Source of the DNA: Paenibacillus sp. FSL K6-1330
GTDB lineage: Bacteria > Bacillota > Bacilli > Paenibacillales > Paenibacillaceae
Assembly (NCBI RefSeq): GCF_037976825.1
Contig: NZ_CP150269.1
Location: 6,923,501 to 6,987,500, forward strand
Direction of reading: 5' to 3'
DNA: 64,000 bases
The translations under genes and the position numbers were made by a program. The notes beneath the pieces were generated by a model. The model was not told the DNA's origin. It made no database searches and saw only the letters and a list, made by a program, of their open reading frames with translations. Below are positions 43,352-51,997 of this stretch, in pieces (the stretch's first letter is position 1; every line of letters starts with the position of its first letter).

Positions 43352-43642
43352 CTTCGAATCTCCTCCCGGCTTGTTTTGAATGGATTGGCATGCTTTTCAA
43401 GCGCAACAGCCTAGCCAATCTCCCTCCATCATATCGAATAAATGGCCCTAAACCAAATTTCAGTTCCAAGACCTCTACCCCGTCGCCCGCAAATCCATTA
43501 TGATGAATGTATAACCTCTTTAAACAAGATTTACATAGACTAATAACAGCTGTTTAATCAGCAAGTAAGCAGGGTAATGATTTAAGATTTGGAAAAATAT
43601 TGCACGATTCCGTATTTCAACAACAGTAAGCGAGGAAAAGAA

Positions 43643-44179
43643 ATGAAACTGTATCCCGAAATGTTTGTATCCCCATGGCATCTCATTGTCATTGTGCTGG
43701 CCCTGATTGCCTTCATCGGCTTAATCAAAGGGGGGTATGACCGGAAGACCGTGCTGCGCAGCACTGGGCTATCGACGCTGGCCTTTTATTTTATACTGAC
43801 GATCCCCATTGGCCTGATCACCCAGGAATCCCTTTACAAAGAAGAAACGATGCTGACCGATTTGGATCAGAATTTTGAGGACAAGAAGATTAGTTCCGAG
43901 CTGCAAAGCTTTAAAGACTACATCTTGGTCCACGCTGGAGCCTATAAAAATGAGGATGATGCCGACATTGTGATCTATGCCGGCAACTACCACGAGAGCC
44001 AAACATTTCGTGGTCACATTACCTTGTTCGTATATGATCAGAACGATGAGGAAGTTTTCACCGAGATGTACAAGAACGTAACCCTTGCCCCCGGCGAGAA
44101 GAAGAAGCTCGACACCACCTTTACCAGCCAGCCTATGGAAACCTACAGGTACCGATACGAAACGCACCCTCAAATGTGA
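43643..44179 (+). CDS. Hypothetical two-helix membrane protein
   Basis: No family recognised. Protein of 178 residues with two predicted N-terminal transmembrane helices ('LIVIVLALIAFIGLI' and 'STLAFYFILTIPIGLI'). A soluble C-terminal domain of beta-sandwich character follows ('RGHITLFVYDQNDEEVFTEMYKNVTLAPGEKKKL'), resembling FxLYD/DUF-type extracytoplasmic lipoprotein domains. Start at ATG 43643 because GAGG lies 7 bp upstream; the frame is open from 43589. It converges with the gene at 44205. Confidence 0.68.
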   Translation: MKLYPEMFVSPWHLIVIVLALIAFIGLIKGGYDRKTVLRSTGLSTLAFYFILTIPIGLITQESLYKEETMLTDLDQNFEDKKISSELQSFKDYILVHAGAYKNEDDADIVIYAGNYHESQTFRGHITLFVYDQNDEEVFTEMYKNVTLAPGEKKKLDTTFTSQPMETYRYRYETHPQM

Positions 44180-44204
44180 AGAGCGCGTTTTTCTCGCTTT
44201 TGTA

Positions 44205-45056
44205 TTAAGTTGACAGATGGTCTCCGGACTGGATCCCCACCTTATCTTTATCAGGGAGAGGCTGATACGGCCCCGGCATCGGCGGCAGATTCCTCGCATC
44301 CCTTCCTTTGCGGATATACCGGATACCCAAATAGAAAAGACCAACCACAGGCAGTGACAGCATAGCTATAGCAAGGAGCATGCTGGACATTTGGTACGAG
44401 GGATCCGTTTCGATCTCGGAAAAGTCCAAGAACATAAACGATATAAAGGTAACCAATGAGAACATGATGATCTGGAGCCAGCGCATCCATTTCACCAGGA
44501 AGAAGAACAGGATCGCGGAGAGTGCAACAAGCAGAATAGGGTATAGCCGCTGTTCCGGGTCCGCGTTCCCCAGCTCTGCCTGACGCGTCAGCCAAAAACC
44601 GATGGCGAACTGAACCGGAAAAATCAGCCACGCAAGCAAACCGGTTCCACGGAAAGCCGATCTTCGCTTTTGCAGCGCCTCTTCGTATTCGAGGAGCTTC
44701 ATCTCGTATTCCAGCTGATTAAGCTCCTCCTCTGTCAATTCCCGGTCTTCCTCCTCGTTCTCCTGCACCAGACGGTCCAGGTAAGGCCGGAATTGCCGCT
44801 CCATATTGCCATCAAATTCGGAACGCTCTAAATCCTCATCCTCGCGAAGCAAAGACGCAACCGATTCATCCCCCAGATCTTGAATGATGATGGACGTCAG
44901 GTATAGGGGAATGTCCCTTCTGCCGATAACCTCCAGCCAACGATTCGCCTCCATCGGATCCGTAAATGGAACGGCAACCGCCCGTTCCGTCTGACCTTCT
45001 CCCGCGACGAGGTACATAATGGGCATTAACTCCGCACTAGGCACGGATTCGGTCAT
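44205..45056 (-). CDS. Hypothetical membrane protein with acidic middle region
   Basis: No family recognised. Protein of 283 residues. The N-terminal cytoplasmic part ('AVAVPFTDPMEANRWLEVIGRRDIPLYLTSIIIQD') looks like a small alpha/beta domain. A long Glu-rich predicted coiled coil follows ('EEEDRELTEEELNQLEYEMK', about residues 100-132). Then come four predicted transmembrane helices and a Pro-rich tail. The ribosome binding site is weak (AAGAAAAG). The small membrane protein gene 45181-45396 lies 125 bp upstream in the same direction. Confidence 0.7.
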   Translation of the reverse strand: MTESVPSAELMPIMYLVAGEGQTERAVAVPFTDPMEANRWLEVIGRRDIPLYLTSIIIQDLGDESVASLLREDEDLERSEFDGNMERQFRPYLDRLVQENEEEDRELTEEELNQLEYEMKLLEYEEALQKRRSAFRGTGLLAWLIFPVQFAIGFWLTRQAELGNADPEQRLYPILLVALSAILFFFLVKWMRWLQIIMFSLVTFISFMFLDFSEIETDPSYQMSSMLLAIAMLSLPVVGLFYLGIRYIRKGRDARNLPPMPGPYQPLPDKDKVGIQSGDHLST

Positions 45057-45180
45057 TTTGCTTTTCTTATAAGCATAGCTGAATTGAAAGATGTATCGCC
45101 CATAGTATATTTCCTTGATGTCACCGATCCTAAGGCTCCCCTTCAGGGAGTCTTTCGTTTCCGGGTCCCATCTCTCGTAC

Positions 45181-45396
45181 TCAATATGATCTTCGACGAA
45201 TCATCATGAAGATACCGGCGGGTGTAGCCGCCAGACTCATCCAGGTCCAGACATTGGTCCAGAGGTACAGTAACATCAAAGGACCTAGTGTCAGGGCCAG
45301 GCCAAGCAGTATGCCCAGCACGTGCATTTCAAATGTAATCACCCAATAAAAAGGCTGCATTTTGGGCTTTCTCTGCTCATGAATCACCAGAGACAT
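45181..45396 (-). CDS. Small two-helix membrane protein
   Basis: Protein of 71 residues with two hydrophobic segments ('VITFEMHVLGILLGLALTLGPLMLLYLW' and 'WMSLAATPAGIFMMI') and a basic C-terminus 'RRRSY'. GGGGAG lies 8 bp upstream of ATG, which supports that it is translated. No family recognised. Confidence 0.6.
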   Translation of the reverse strand: MSLVIHEQRKPKMQPFYWVITFEMHVLGILLGLALTLGPLMLLYLWTNVWTWMSLAATPAGIFMMIRRRSY

Positions 45397-45435
45397 TCAA
45401 GCAACTCCCCCTCATATTCTTCGTTGTTTCTAAAG

Positions 45436-45546
45436 CTCACATGAAATGAAGACATTGTAGATCATATAGACAGCAGTTCGCACGATGTACTCTCACATGA
45501 AATGAAGACATTGTAGATCATATAGGCAGCAGTTCGCACGATGTAC
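45436..45546. repeat. 56-bp tandem duplication
   Basis: Two copies (45436-45491 and 45492-45546), each beginning CTCACATGAAATGAAG and ending CGCACGATGTAC. I see one mismatch (ATAGACAGC against ATAGGCAGC). It does not lie in a gene. Confidence 0.85.
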
Positions 45547-46065
45547 CAAATAGTATGATAGGCCAACGGTAGAGCGTGCGCCGGCAGTGCGACAGAAGAG
45601 CGGTAATTGTAAGTCTTGCCGAGCGATGGAGCTGCGTCCTGCGTTCACTTAGAGTCTAGCGGACTCAGGAGACTTTATTTCGTAGAAAATGGGGTTTTTA
45701 GCGAAACAAACGGACAGGAGATCCGTTATTCATCTAAAAAGATGATATTTTGGCTGTTTCCACGCTAAATAACGGCTGTGGTGTCCGTAATTACGATAAA
45801 TTGGCCTCATAACAGGGAAATAACGTATCTGATGTCCGTTAGCCTCAGCGTTCGGCGGGGTTCTGGCCATCGTTACTGCGATTTCGTTGCACTTAGTTGC
45901 ACCTGGTTTTTTTTCGTTGCACCTAGATACCTTTTCGATGCACCTCACCCGGATACCGAAGCCAGGGGGCGGACAAGCAGCTCTAGCTTGCATGCATCAT
46001 ATTATGTATAGAAATTAATATACATCCCTACATCCCTATAAGTATGTTAATTACTACTCTTGAAC
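45547..46065. other. Gene-free stretch with short hairpin and TGCAC(C/T)T repeats
   Basis: No convincing gene. Three AACGG...CCGTT inverted repeats lie at 45709-45727, 45771-45788 and 45822-45840, embedded in similar TAACG/CCGTTA text. Four TTGCACCT-like words follow between 45885 and 45945. This looks like a degenerate dispersed intergenic repeat family. Confidence 0.45.
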
Positions 46066-46066
46066 C

Positions 46067-46102
46067 CAAAAATCCTTCCACGGCAAGTTGGCCGGGAAGG
46101 AT
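46067..46102 (-). terminator. Terminator after the DUF3243 gene
   Basis: ATCCTTCC (46072-46079) and GGAAGGAT (46095-46102), with inner CGGC/GCCG, then TTTTTGGG on the minus strand. Confidence 0.85.
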
Positions 46103-46121
46103 CTCCATCTCATACTTTGCC

Positions 46122-46472
46122 TTATGGAGCCGTACGTTTCTGAGCCAGCTTCACAAGCAGATGAGCCAGTTGATGCTGCTCCGCTTGGGTTCCAACCTTC
46201 CATAACTCCTGAAGAAGCTTCTCTTCGGAATTCCGGGGCTCCTCATTTGCAGCCAGATAGCCAGCTACCTTCTCTGCTGCCTGCGCCAGCTGCTCTTCAT
46301 TCAACCCAATACTCTCGGCAAGCTGAATTCGCTTGTTCAAATAGGATTGGAAGGCATCAAAATCGGCCAGGATCCTCTCCTTCTCCCCATCATCAATCCG
46401 GTCCATCGCGTCACTGACCTTACTCACATCCAGCTCACCGTTCTTGTTCACTACATGATTATGTTCAGACAT
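46122..46472 (-). CDS. DUF3243 family protein (YmfJ-like)
   Basis: Small cytoplasmic helical protein of 116 residues. The core 'ILADFDAFQSYLNKRIQLAESIGLNEEQLAQAAEKVAGYLA' matches DUF3243 (B. subtilis YmfJ, 85 residues). A C-terminal extension 'NSEEKLLQELWKVGTQAEQHQLAHLLVKLAQ' is longer than in YmfJ. Function is unknown. AAGGAGG lies 8 bp upstream of ATG. It is 96 bp after the helicase gene in the same direction. Confidence 0.83.
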   Translation of the reverse strand: MSEHNHVVNKNGELDVSKVSDAMDRIDDGEKERILADFDAFQSYLNKRIQLAESIGLNEEQLAQAAEKVAGYLAANEEPRNSEEKLLQELWKVGTQAEQHQLAHLLVKLAQKRTAP

Positions 46473-46567
46473 GGTAACGCCTCCTTGTCATTGACTGGGT
46501 AACGCTCTCTACTTAAACGGGATTTTCCGGCTTGAAACAGATGCCTTCCAAAAATCTCCTGTACCTG

Positions 46568-48199
46568 CTAGCGGCTGCGGCCACCGCGCCGTCCACCACT
46601 CTGGCCTCTTGCACCGCGGCCTTCGGAAGATCGTGTACCGCCTTGTCCACCGCGACTGCCTTGATTTCCCCGACCCTCGGTTCTGGACTGTCCACGGCTG
46701 CTGCTGCCACGTGTTCCGGCCTGTGACTGTCCACGGCCTTCGCCTGCACGCCCGCCGTCACGACTGCCGCTGCTGCGACCTCCAGCCGACGATGGTCCGC
46801 GTCCCTCGCCTGGACGACCGTCGCGGCTTCCAGCCCGTCCGGAGCCACGCTCATCTCTGCGTGACGATCCGGCTCTTCCTCTACCCTGCTCGCTACCGCG
46901 GCTCCGCCCGGAACCCGTACCGCGATCTGCCCGGCTTCTGCCTTGACCACGTTCTTGATCAGATTCAAGCGAAGAGATGTTTCTTGCTTTTCCCGGTCTG
47001 CCCGTATCCCTGCCTGAGCCGCCGGTGCTTTCCCTAAGGCCTCCTGCACTGGAATCATAGCGCACGCGCTTCAAGCGAAGGGAAATTCCTTCCTCGATGC
47101 GCTGTAGATCGTTAAGATCCTTACCGGCAGCAAACGTGATAGCCATCCCGTTCCCCCCAGCCCGTCCGGTCCGTCCGATACGATGGATGTAACTATCAAC
47201 ATCATGAGGCATATCGTAGTTATAGACATGAGTCACGCCCTCAACATCAAGCCCCCTTGCGGCAACGTCCGTTGCTACCAGCAGCTGGAGTTTGGCATCC
47301 CGGAATCGCTTCATCACCGCTTCCCGTTTCGCCTGTGACAGATCCCCATGAAGCTCGTCCGATTGATACCCATGGGCCAGCAGCGCCTCATTCAATATAG
47401 TAGCTCTGCGCTTCGTCCGGCAGAAGATAATCGCGAGAAAAGGGTTATGCTCCTCGAGCATGGCACGCAGCGCATCCTGCTTGGAGCGGTCCGTACACTC
47501 GACCACAACCTGCTGGATCTGCTCCAGCGGGATCGGGGAAGCCCCTTTAATGACGATATCGACAGGTTCATTCATATAGCTACCGGCAAGCTGCTTCACG
47601 CCGGCAGGCATCGTGGCCGAGAAGAGCATCGTCTGGCGCCGATACGGAAGTGCATGGATCAGTGTCTCGACTTCATCCAGAAAACCCATGTGCAGCATCT
47701 GGTCGGCTTCGTCCAGCACCAGCTGCTTCACGCCGCCCAGCTCAAGCGTGCCCCGGCGTAAATGATCCAGCAATCGGCCCGGTGTTCCGATGATCAAATG
47801 TCGTCCGCCTTCGAGCTTTCGGAGTTGCTTCTCCACGTCCTGACCACCATAGACCGCCAGGATTTTGATCCCGTCCGGCTCGCCGACTGTCAGCTTCTTG
47901 GCTTCTTCCGTAATCTGCAATGCCAATTCCCGTGTCGGCGCAATAATGAGCGCCTGCGGGTACGCCCGCTTGGGATCGATATGCTGCAATATTGGCAGCA
48001 TGAAAGCCAGCGTTTTGCCAGTGCCCGTCTTCGCCCGGGCGATAACGTCCTTTCCTTGCAGCAGCGGCGGGATACTCTCTTGCTGTACCGGAGTCGGCAC
48101 CGCAATTCCCTGCTCCTTCAGTTTCCGTACTCTTTGTTCGTCAATGCCCAGCTGTTGAAAGTTCGGCAAACGTTCCACCTCATTTAAATTATTTAGCAT
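46568..48199 (-). CDS. DEAD-box RNA helicase with Arg/Gly-rich tail (CshA-like)
   Basis: ATP-dependent RNA helicase of 543 residues. Motifs in order: Q motif 'PTPVQQESIPP', I 'ARAKTGTGKT', Ia 'PTRELALQ', II 'DEAD', III 'SAT', IV 'AIIFCRTKR', V 'ATDVAARGLDVEGV', VI 'HRIGRTGRAGG'. The core ends near residue 370. The remaining 170 residues are Arg/Gly/Ser-rich with many RG, GRG and SRG units, expected to bind RNA without sequence specificity. Such helicases act in RNA decay, ribosome assembly and cold adaptation. The start ATG at 48199 has a weak ribosome binding site. The coding strand of the tail is very GC-rich. Confidence 0.94.
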   Translation of the reverse strand: MLNNLNEVERLPNFQQLGIDEQRVRKLKEQGIAVPTPVQQESIPPLLQGKDVIARAKTGTGKTLAFMLPILQHIDPKRAYPQALIIAPTRELALQITEEAKKLTVGEPDGIKILAVYGGQDVEKQLRKLEGGRHLIIGTPGRLLDHLRRGTLELGGVKQLVLDEADQMLHMGFLDEVETLIHALPYRRQTMLFSATMPAGVKQLAGSYMNEPVDIVIKGASPIPLEQIQQVVVECTDRSKQDALRAMLEEHNPFLAIIFCRTKRRATILNEALLAHGYQSDELHGDLSQAKREAVMKRFRDAKLQLLVATDVAARGLDVEGVTHVYNYDMPHDVDSYIHRIGRTGRAGGNGMAITFAAGKDLNDLQRIEEGISLRLKRVRYDSSAGGLRESTGGSGRDTGRPGKARNISSLESDQERGQGRSRADRGTGSGRSRGSEQGRGRAGSSRRDERGSGRAGSRDGRPGEGRGPSSAGGRSSGSRDGGRAGEGRGQSQAGTRGSSSRGQSRTEGRGNQGSRGGQGGTRSSEGRGARGQSGGRRGGRSR

Positions 48200-48394
48200 C
48201 TGCTTGCGTCAGGTCGATTGGATATAGCAAACAAACATACTTACATATAAGTCCCAACAAAATGTCGATCGAATTCGTTCTAAGTAGACCGGAACGTTTT
48301 CGTTGTATTTCTTTTCAACTGACAAAAGACCCTGACTTTGGTAATGTCAATGATATAGATATCCAGTTTGCACCAGCGAGGAGGTGTCCCCGAT

Positions 48395-48961
48395 ATGCAT
48401 ACCCTGCAGATCATCCTGTCAGCACTCATCCTGATGATCCTGTTCGGCCTTATCAATCTGATGATGAATTATATTTCAAGACGCGACGGGGAGCCTGTCG
48501 TCCCCTTCCGGAAGAAGCTGTGGCTTATCCCGCTGTTGTCGGCCTTTATCATTATACCGTTAGAATTCTTTGCGATGTTATATGCCCGGTGGTTCCCCAT
48601 GTCGGATCCATCAGGGTCAGGTGAAGTCCTGGCATACGACGCTCAAGGCATATGGATCGGTTTCTCGCTCACGATCCTGATTGGACTCCTGATCTTCGAA
48701 GGTATCATTCATCCTTTAGTTATCACCCTGCTAAGGCTGCTGCTTCGCATGGATACCTCCATCTATATCAAACAGGCGGTCACAGTTGTGACCGACACGG
48801 TTCTGCTGTACATTGTGTCTCTGATTGTGCCTGGCATGCCTGTCGGCGGCTGGCTGCAAGCACTTCTCATTGCCCTATTCTTTCACCTCATAGAGTGGAT
48901 CCTCATCGGAGTCCAGACTTGGGTGCAGCAGCGCAAGCGGGCAAGATCTGAGTCTACTGGC
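48395..48961 (+). CDS. Hypothetical membrane protein with four helices
   Basis: No family recognised. Protein of about 189 residues with four predicted transmembrane helices: 'IILSALILMILFGLINLMM', 'LWLIPLLSAFIIIPLEFFAML', a helix near 'GFSLTILIGLLIFEGIIHPLV', and 'WLQALLIALFFHLIEWILIG'. A basic tail follows. GGAGGTG lies 8 bp upstream of ATG 48395, which sets the start; the frame is open from 48368. It is divergent from the helicase gene and its stop meets the aarF stop. Confidence 0.72.
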
Positions 48962-50631
48962 TAGAACCTGCCGGATTTGAAAATGGCATACAGCAGCCAT
49001 GCAACCATGAGCAAGGCTACAATGAACCCGACTTCAATCACGGGGAAACTCCACAGCATCATCGGCTCCCGGCTCAGCGACGAGCCGATAATCAGACCCA
49101 CCATGATGATGCTGAAAGCTAGAAGCACTATGCTGAAGGACAGCCGGTTACTGATCTGATCCAGCTTGCGCATCAGGGTTTGCAGTTCCGGAACACTGAT
49201 CTCCACCCGCAGCTTCCCCTTGCTGATCAGAGCCGACAGCTGCCTGGCCTGTCCGGGCAGATCAAGCAAACTCTCTGCAAGTCCGCTCACCCCATCCAGC
49301 ACCTTCCTGCTGATCCGGCGGGTGTTATACCGCTTCTTCAATAGCTTTCGTCCAAAAGGCTCCGCCATATCGATAATGCTCAGGTTCGGGTCCAGCATCT
49401 CGATGACCCCTTCCAACGTCAGCAATGATTTGCCGAGCAGCGTCATATCCGGCGGCAGCATAATCCGGTGGCGCTGGGCAACGGCAAAGAGATCTGTCAA
49501 CGCCTTGCCGATCCGCACTTGTGCGAACGGCACATCATAATACTCTCCACGCAACCGGTCCATATCCGACCGGAGCGAATCCATATCGCAATCGTCCGGG
49601 ATCAATCCCATTTTGGAAATCGCCCGGATCATCCCTTCCGAATTCCGCCGCATCAAGGCAATAATGAGTCCGGACAAATGGTCCTTCATATCTTCGCTGA
49701 GGTGACCCACCAGCCCGAAATCCAGAAAGACCAGCTTGCCGTCCTCCCTGACAAGCAAATTCCCCGGATGAGGGTCGGCATGAAAAAATCCTTCAATAAA
49801 GATCTGCTGCAGCATGCCATCGATCAAATGTTCAGCGATCGCCTTCAGATCATGTCCCTTGTCCACGATCTCCTGCCTCCGGCTTAAAGTGAGGCCATCG
49901 ACATACTCCATCATCAGCACTTTGGAAGACGTATACTCCCAATAAATCCGCGGAATGCGGATAAATTCATGCTCCGACATCTGGGAGGCTATCTTCTCTG
50001 CGTTTCGGGCTTCATGGCTGTAATCCAGCTCTGCCATCATCGCTCTGGCAAATTCGTCAACAATCCGGTCCACACGGTACTGCTTCACCCATTCCCAGTG
50101 GCGCTCGGCAATCGAGATTAAATCCCGCAATATCTCCAAGTCACGACCGATCATTCGGGCTACCCCGGGCCGCTGAACCTTAATCGCTACATGCTCCCCG
50201 GACTTCAGCTTCCCCGCATGGACCTGCCCAATCGAGGCCGCGGCCAGCGGTTTGTCTTCAAACTCACTCAACACTTCATCGATCGGCATACCCCACTCTT
50301 GCTCAATCAGCTCCCGTGCGCTCGCGGAAGAAAAAGGAGGCACCCGCTCCTGCAGCTTCACCAATTCCTGGATAATATGGTCCGGCAGCAGATCCGATCT
50401 TGTACTCGCCAACTGTCCGAGCTTTACGAAGGCGGGGCCAAGATCCTCAAGCACCCGCCGTATGCGTTCCCCGAGCGTAATCGTCTCCGGCTGTTCCCTT
50501 GAACTCCAGCGAACAGGCAGCGACAGAACATGAAACAGTCCCATCTCTTCCACCATATAGCCAAAGCCATGACGCATGAGCGCCATGGCGATTTCCCGGT
50601 AACGTCCGGCATGTCGGATTCGGACCGCCAT
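48961..50631 (-). CDS. AarF/UbiB (ABC1) atypical kinase family protein
   Basis: UbiB/AarF-family protein of 556 residues. Family motifs: the KxGQ motif 'FVKLGQLASTRSDLLP', the Ala-rich nucleotide loop 'LAAASIGQVHAGKL', the ion-pair Lys 'AIKVQRPG', catalytic loop 'HADPHPGNLLV' and metal-binding 'FLDFGLVGHL'. Two C-terminal transmembrane helices ('LLAFSIIMVGLIIGSSL', 'VIEVGFIVALLMVAWLLYAIF') anchor it. These proteins support isoprenoid-lipid (quinone) metabolism through ATPase activity. It starts directly after the stop of the phasin-like gene (TAG then ATG), so the two are translationally coupled. Confidence 0.92.
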   Translation of the reverse strand: MAVRIRHAGRYREIAMALMRHGFGYMVEEMGLFHVLSLPVRWSSREQPETITLGERIRRVLEDLGPAFVKLGQLASTRSDLLPDHIIQELVKLQERVPPFSSASARELIEQEWGMPIDEVLSEFEDKPLAAASIGQVHAGKLKSGEHVAIKVQRPGVARMIGRDLEILRDLISIAERHWEWVKQYRVDRIVDEFARAMMAELDYSHEARNAEKIASQMSEHEFIRIPRIYWEYTSSKVLMMEYVDGLTLSRRQEIVDKGHDLKAIAEHLIDGMLQQIFIEGFFHADPHPGNLLVREDGKLVFLDFGLVGHLSEDMKDHLSGLIIALMRRNSEGMIRAISKMGLIPDDCDMDSLRSDMDRLRGEYYDVPFAQVRIGKALTDLFAVAQRHRIMLPPDMTLLGKSLLTLEGVIEMLDPNLSIIDMAEPFGRKLLKKRYNTRRISRKVLDGVSGLAESLLDLPGQARQLSALISKGKLRVEISVPELQTLMRKLDQISNRLSFSIVLLAFSIIMVGLIIGSSLSREPMMLWSFPVIEVGFIVALLMVAWLLYAIFKSGRF

Positions 50632-50949
50632 CTATTCCTGCCGCGATCCTTCCAGTTCTACAACCTTCTTCTCCAGAGTAGCAATGCGCTGTTCCAGGCT
50701 GGCGACATCACTCTCTTTGGGAACATCCAGATCGGACAATACACGCTGCACCTGTTCATAAATATAGGTCTTGATCTGCGACTGCTCCTCTTCGCCGCGT
50801 TCGACGAGACGGTTTACAAGCGCTTTGGACTCCGCAGGAGCAAGCTCCCCGCGTTTGACCAGATCATCCACGATTTTCTCAACTTTTTCCTTGCTGACCA
50901 CGGTAAGGCCCAATCCTAACGAGATTGCTTTCTTAAAAAGATCACTCAC
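50632..50949 (-). CDS. Phasin/PHA-regulator-like coiled-coil protein
   Basis: Small protein of 105 residues. 'FKKAISLGLGLTVVSKEKVEKIVDDLVKRGEL' with a 'VNRLVERGEEE' stretch matches the phasin-like/poly-hydroxyalkanoate granule-associated family. A C-terminal coiled coil ('VASLEQRIATLEKKVVELEG') ends it. Start set at GTG 50949 because GGGAGGG lies 7 bp upstream and the conserved region begins there; the frame opens at 51009. It directly precedes the AarF gene, an arrangement also known in Bacillota, so it probably acts on the same membrane lipid process. Confidence 0.78.
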   Translation of the reverse strand: MSDLFKKAISLGLGLTVVSKEKVEKIVDDLVKRGELAPAESKALVNRLVERGEEEQSQIKTYIYEQVQRVLSDLDVPKESDVASLEQRIATLEKKVVELEGSRQE

Positions 50950-51147
50950 GGTATATCCCTCCCGGTCGTTGTCTGGTTCCATTATAACCTTTAACGCTGG
51001 TAAAAACATCTATCCTTGGACTTGCTTTCATAAGTATAGAGAAGCTGCCTTATCAATTTCCCCTGAATTCACATGAAATATGAGGGCAATCCACATTCGA
51101 ATAACAAGAAATTGCATTCCAGCCATGCTTATTATGTAAAATACAAT

Positions 51148-51194
51148 GGAAAAAGCGAACAGGCTGGAAGAAAATGATCCGCCTGTTCGCTTAT
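51148..51194 (-). terminator. Terminator after the PepSY operon
   Basis: AAGCGAACAGGC (51153-51164) pairs perfectly with GCCTGTTCGCTT (51181-51192); the minus strand continues TTTTTCCATTG. Confidence 0.88.
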
Positions 51195-51224
51195 AAATGC
51201 TATCCCATATAGATAGAGAATGAC

Positions 51225-51884
51225 TTAGTCGTCATCCCCATCATGATCGTCGTGATCACCATGATCCCAATCGTGATGGTCATCATGGGCATCGTCGTCG
51301 TCATGGTCGTCGTATTTCTCATACTCTGCCTTGATCACTTTACCGCTGACCGCATGGACTTCTACGTCGGATGATCCGTTTGCTGTCTTCACTTCGACAT
51401 CATACACCCATCTGCCGTCATCTTGGTCCAGATCCACTTCCACAGCCGTCCCGCCCTTAACGTGTTTAACGGCGATAGCGGATGCCTTGCCGGCACCGAT
51501 CAGATTGCCTGGAAGGTTGTCACGATCATCATCGTCGTCATCCCGGTCCACTCTTACCCCAAGGGATTTGCCAGTATAGGCATCAATCCATACATCCACA
51601 TCCCGGTTATTCTGCTGGATCTCCACATCGTACACCAGTTTGCCCTTTTTCCGGTCTATATCCATGCTCTCCACTTTGCCATTGGCAGCAGCCAGTGCCA
51701 ATTGTTCTGCTTTCTCCATTCCGATTAGCTGCTGCTTCGCTGCTGCCTGAGTTCCCACTGCAGTCGTCTGTCCGGATCCTGCCGCCTGTACAGCGTTATA
51801 GCCGTATACTCCACTTGCCGCGATGGCTATGGACAGTGCGCCTGCCCACCATATTTTCTTCTTCATCATCTTACGCCTCCTCAT
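51225..51884 (-). CDS. PepSY-domain protein with His/Asp-rich tail
   Basis: Secreted or membrane-anchored protein of about 219 residues with two PepSY repeats: 'LIGMEKAEQLALAAANGKVESMDIDRKKGKLVYDVEI' and 'LIGAGKASAIAVKHVKGGTAVEVDLDQDDGRWVYDVEV'. An N-terminal signal segment ('IWWAGALSIAIAASGVYGY') precedes them. The C-terminus is a string of Asp and His ('YDDHDDDDAHDDHHDWD...'), which probably binds divalent metal. Starts at ATG 51884 and ATG 51869 are both preceded by AGGAG-type sites. It is the last gene of a response regulator-kinase-PepSY-PepSY unit resembling B. subtilis ykoGHIJ. Confidence 0.85.
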   Translation of the reverse strand: MRRRKMMKKKIWWAGALSIAIAASGVYGYNAVQAAGSGQTTAVGTQAAAKQQLIGMEKAEQLALAAANGKVESMDIDRKKGKLVYDVEIQQNNRDVDVWIDAYTGKSLGVRVDRDDDDDDRDNLPGNLIGAGKASAIAVKHVKGGTAVEVDLDQDDGRWVYDVEVKTANGSSDVEVHAVSGKVIKAEYEKYDDHDDDDAHDDHHDWDHGDHDDHDGDDD

Positions 51885-51997
51885 GATTCTCTCCTGTTGA
51901 TCTCTACAAACCCAATATACTCTCTCAACATGAGAGCTTTCAGAGAGAAAGATTAGAAAACGATGAGAAAACACGGACAAGACCTCTCATCTATTCA

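Noticed and set aside
46513..47058. Minus-strand Arg/Ala/Val-rich frame of 181 codons
   Set aside because: It is a frame shift of the GC-rich helicase tail; the helicase frame continues intact.
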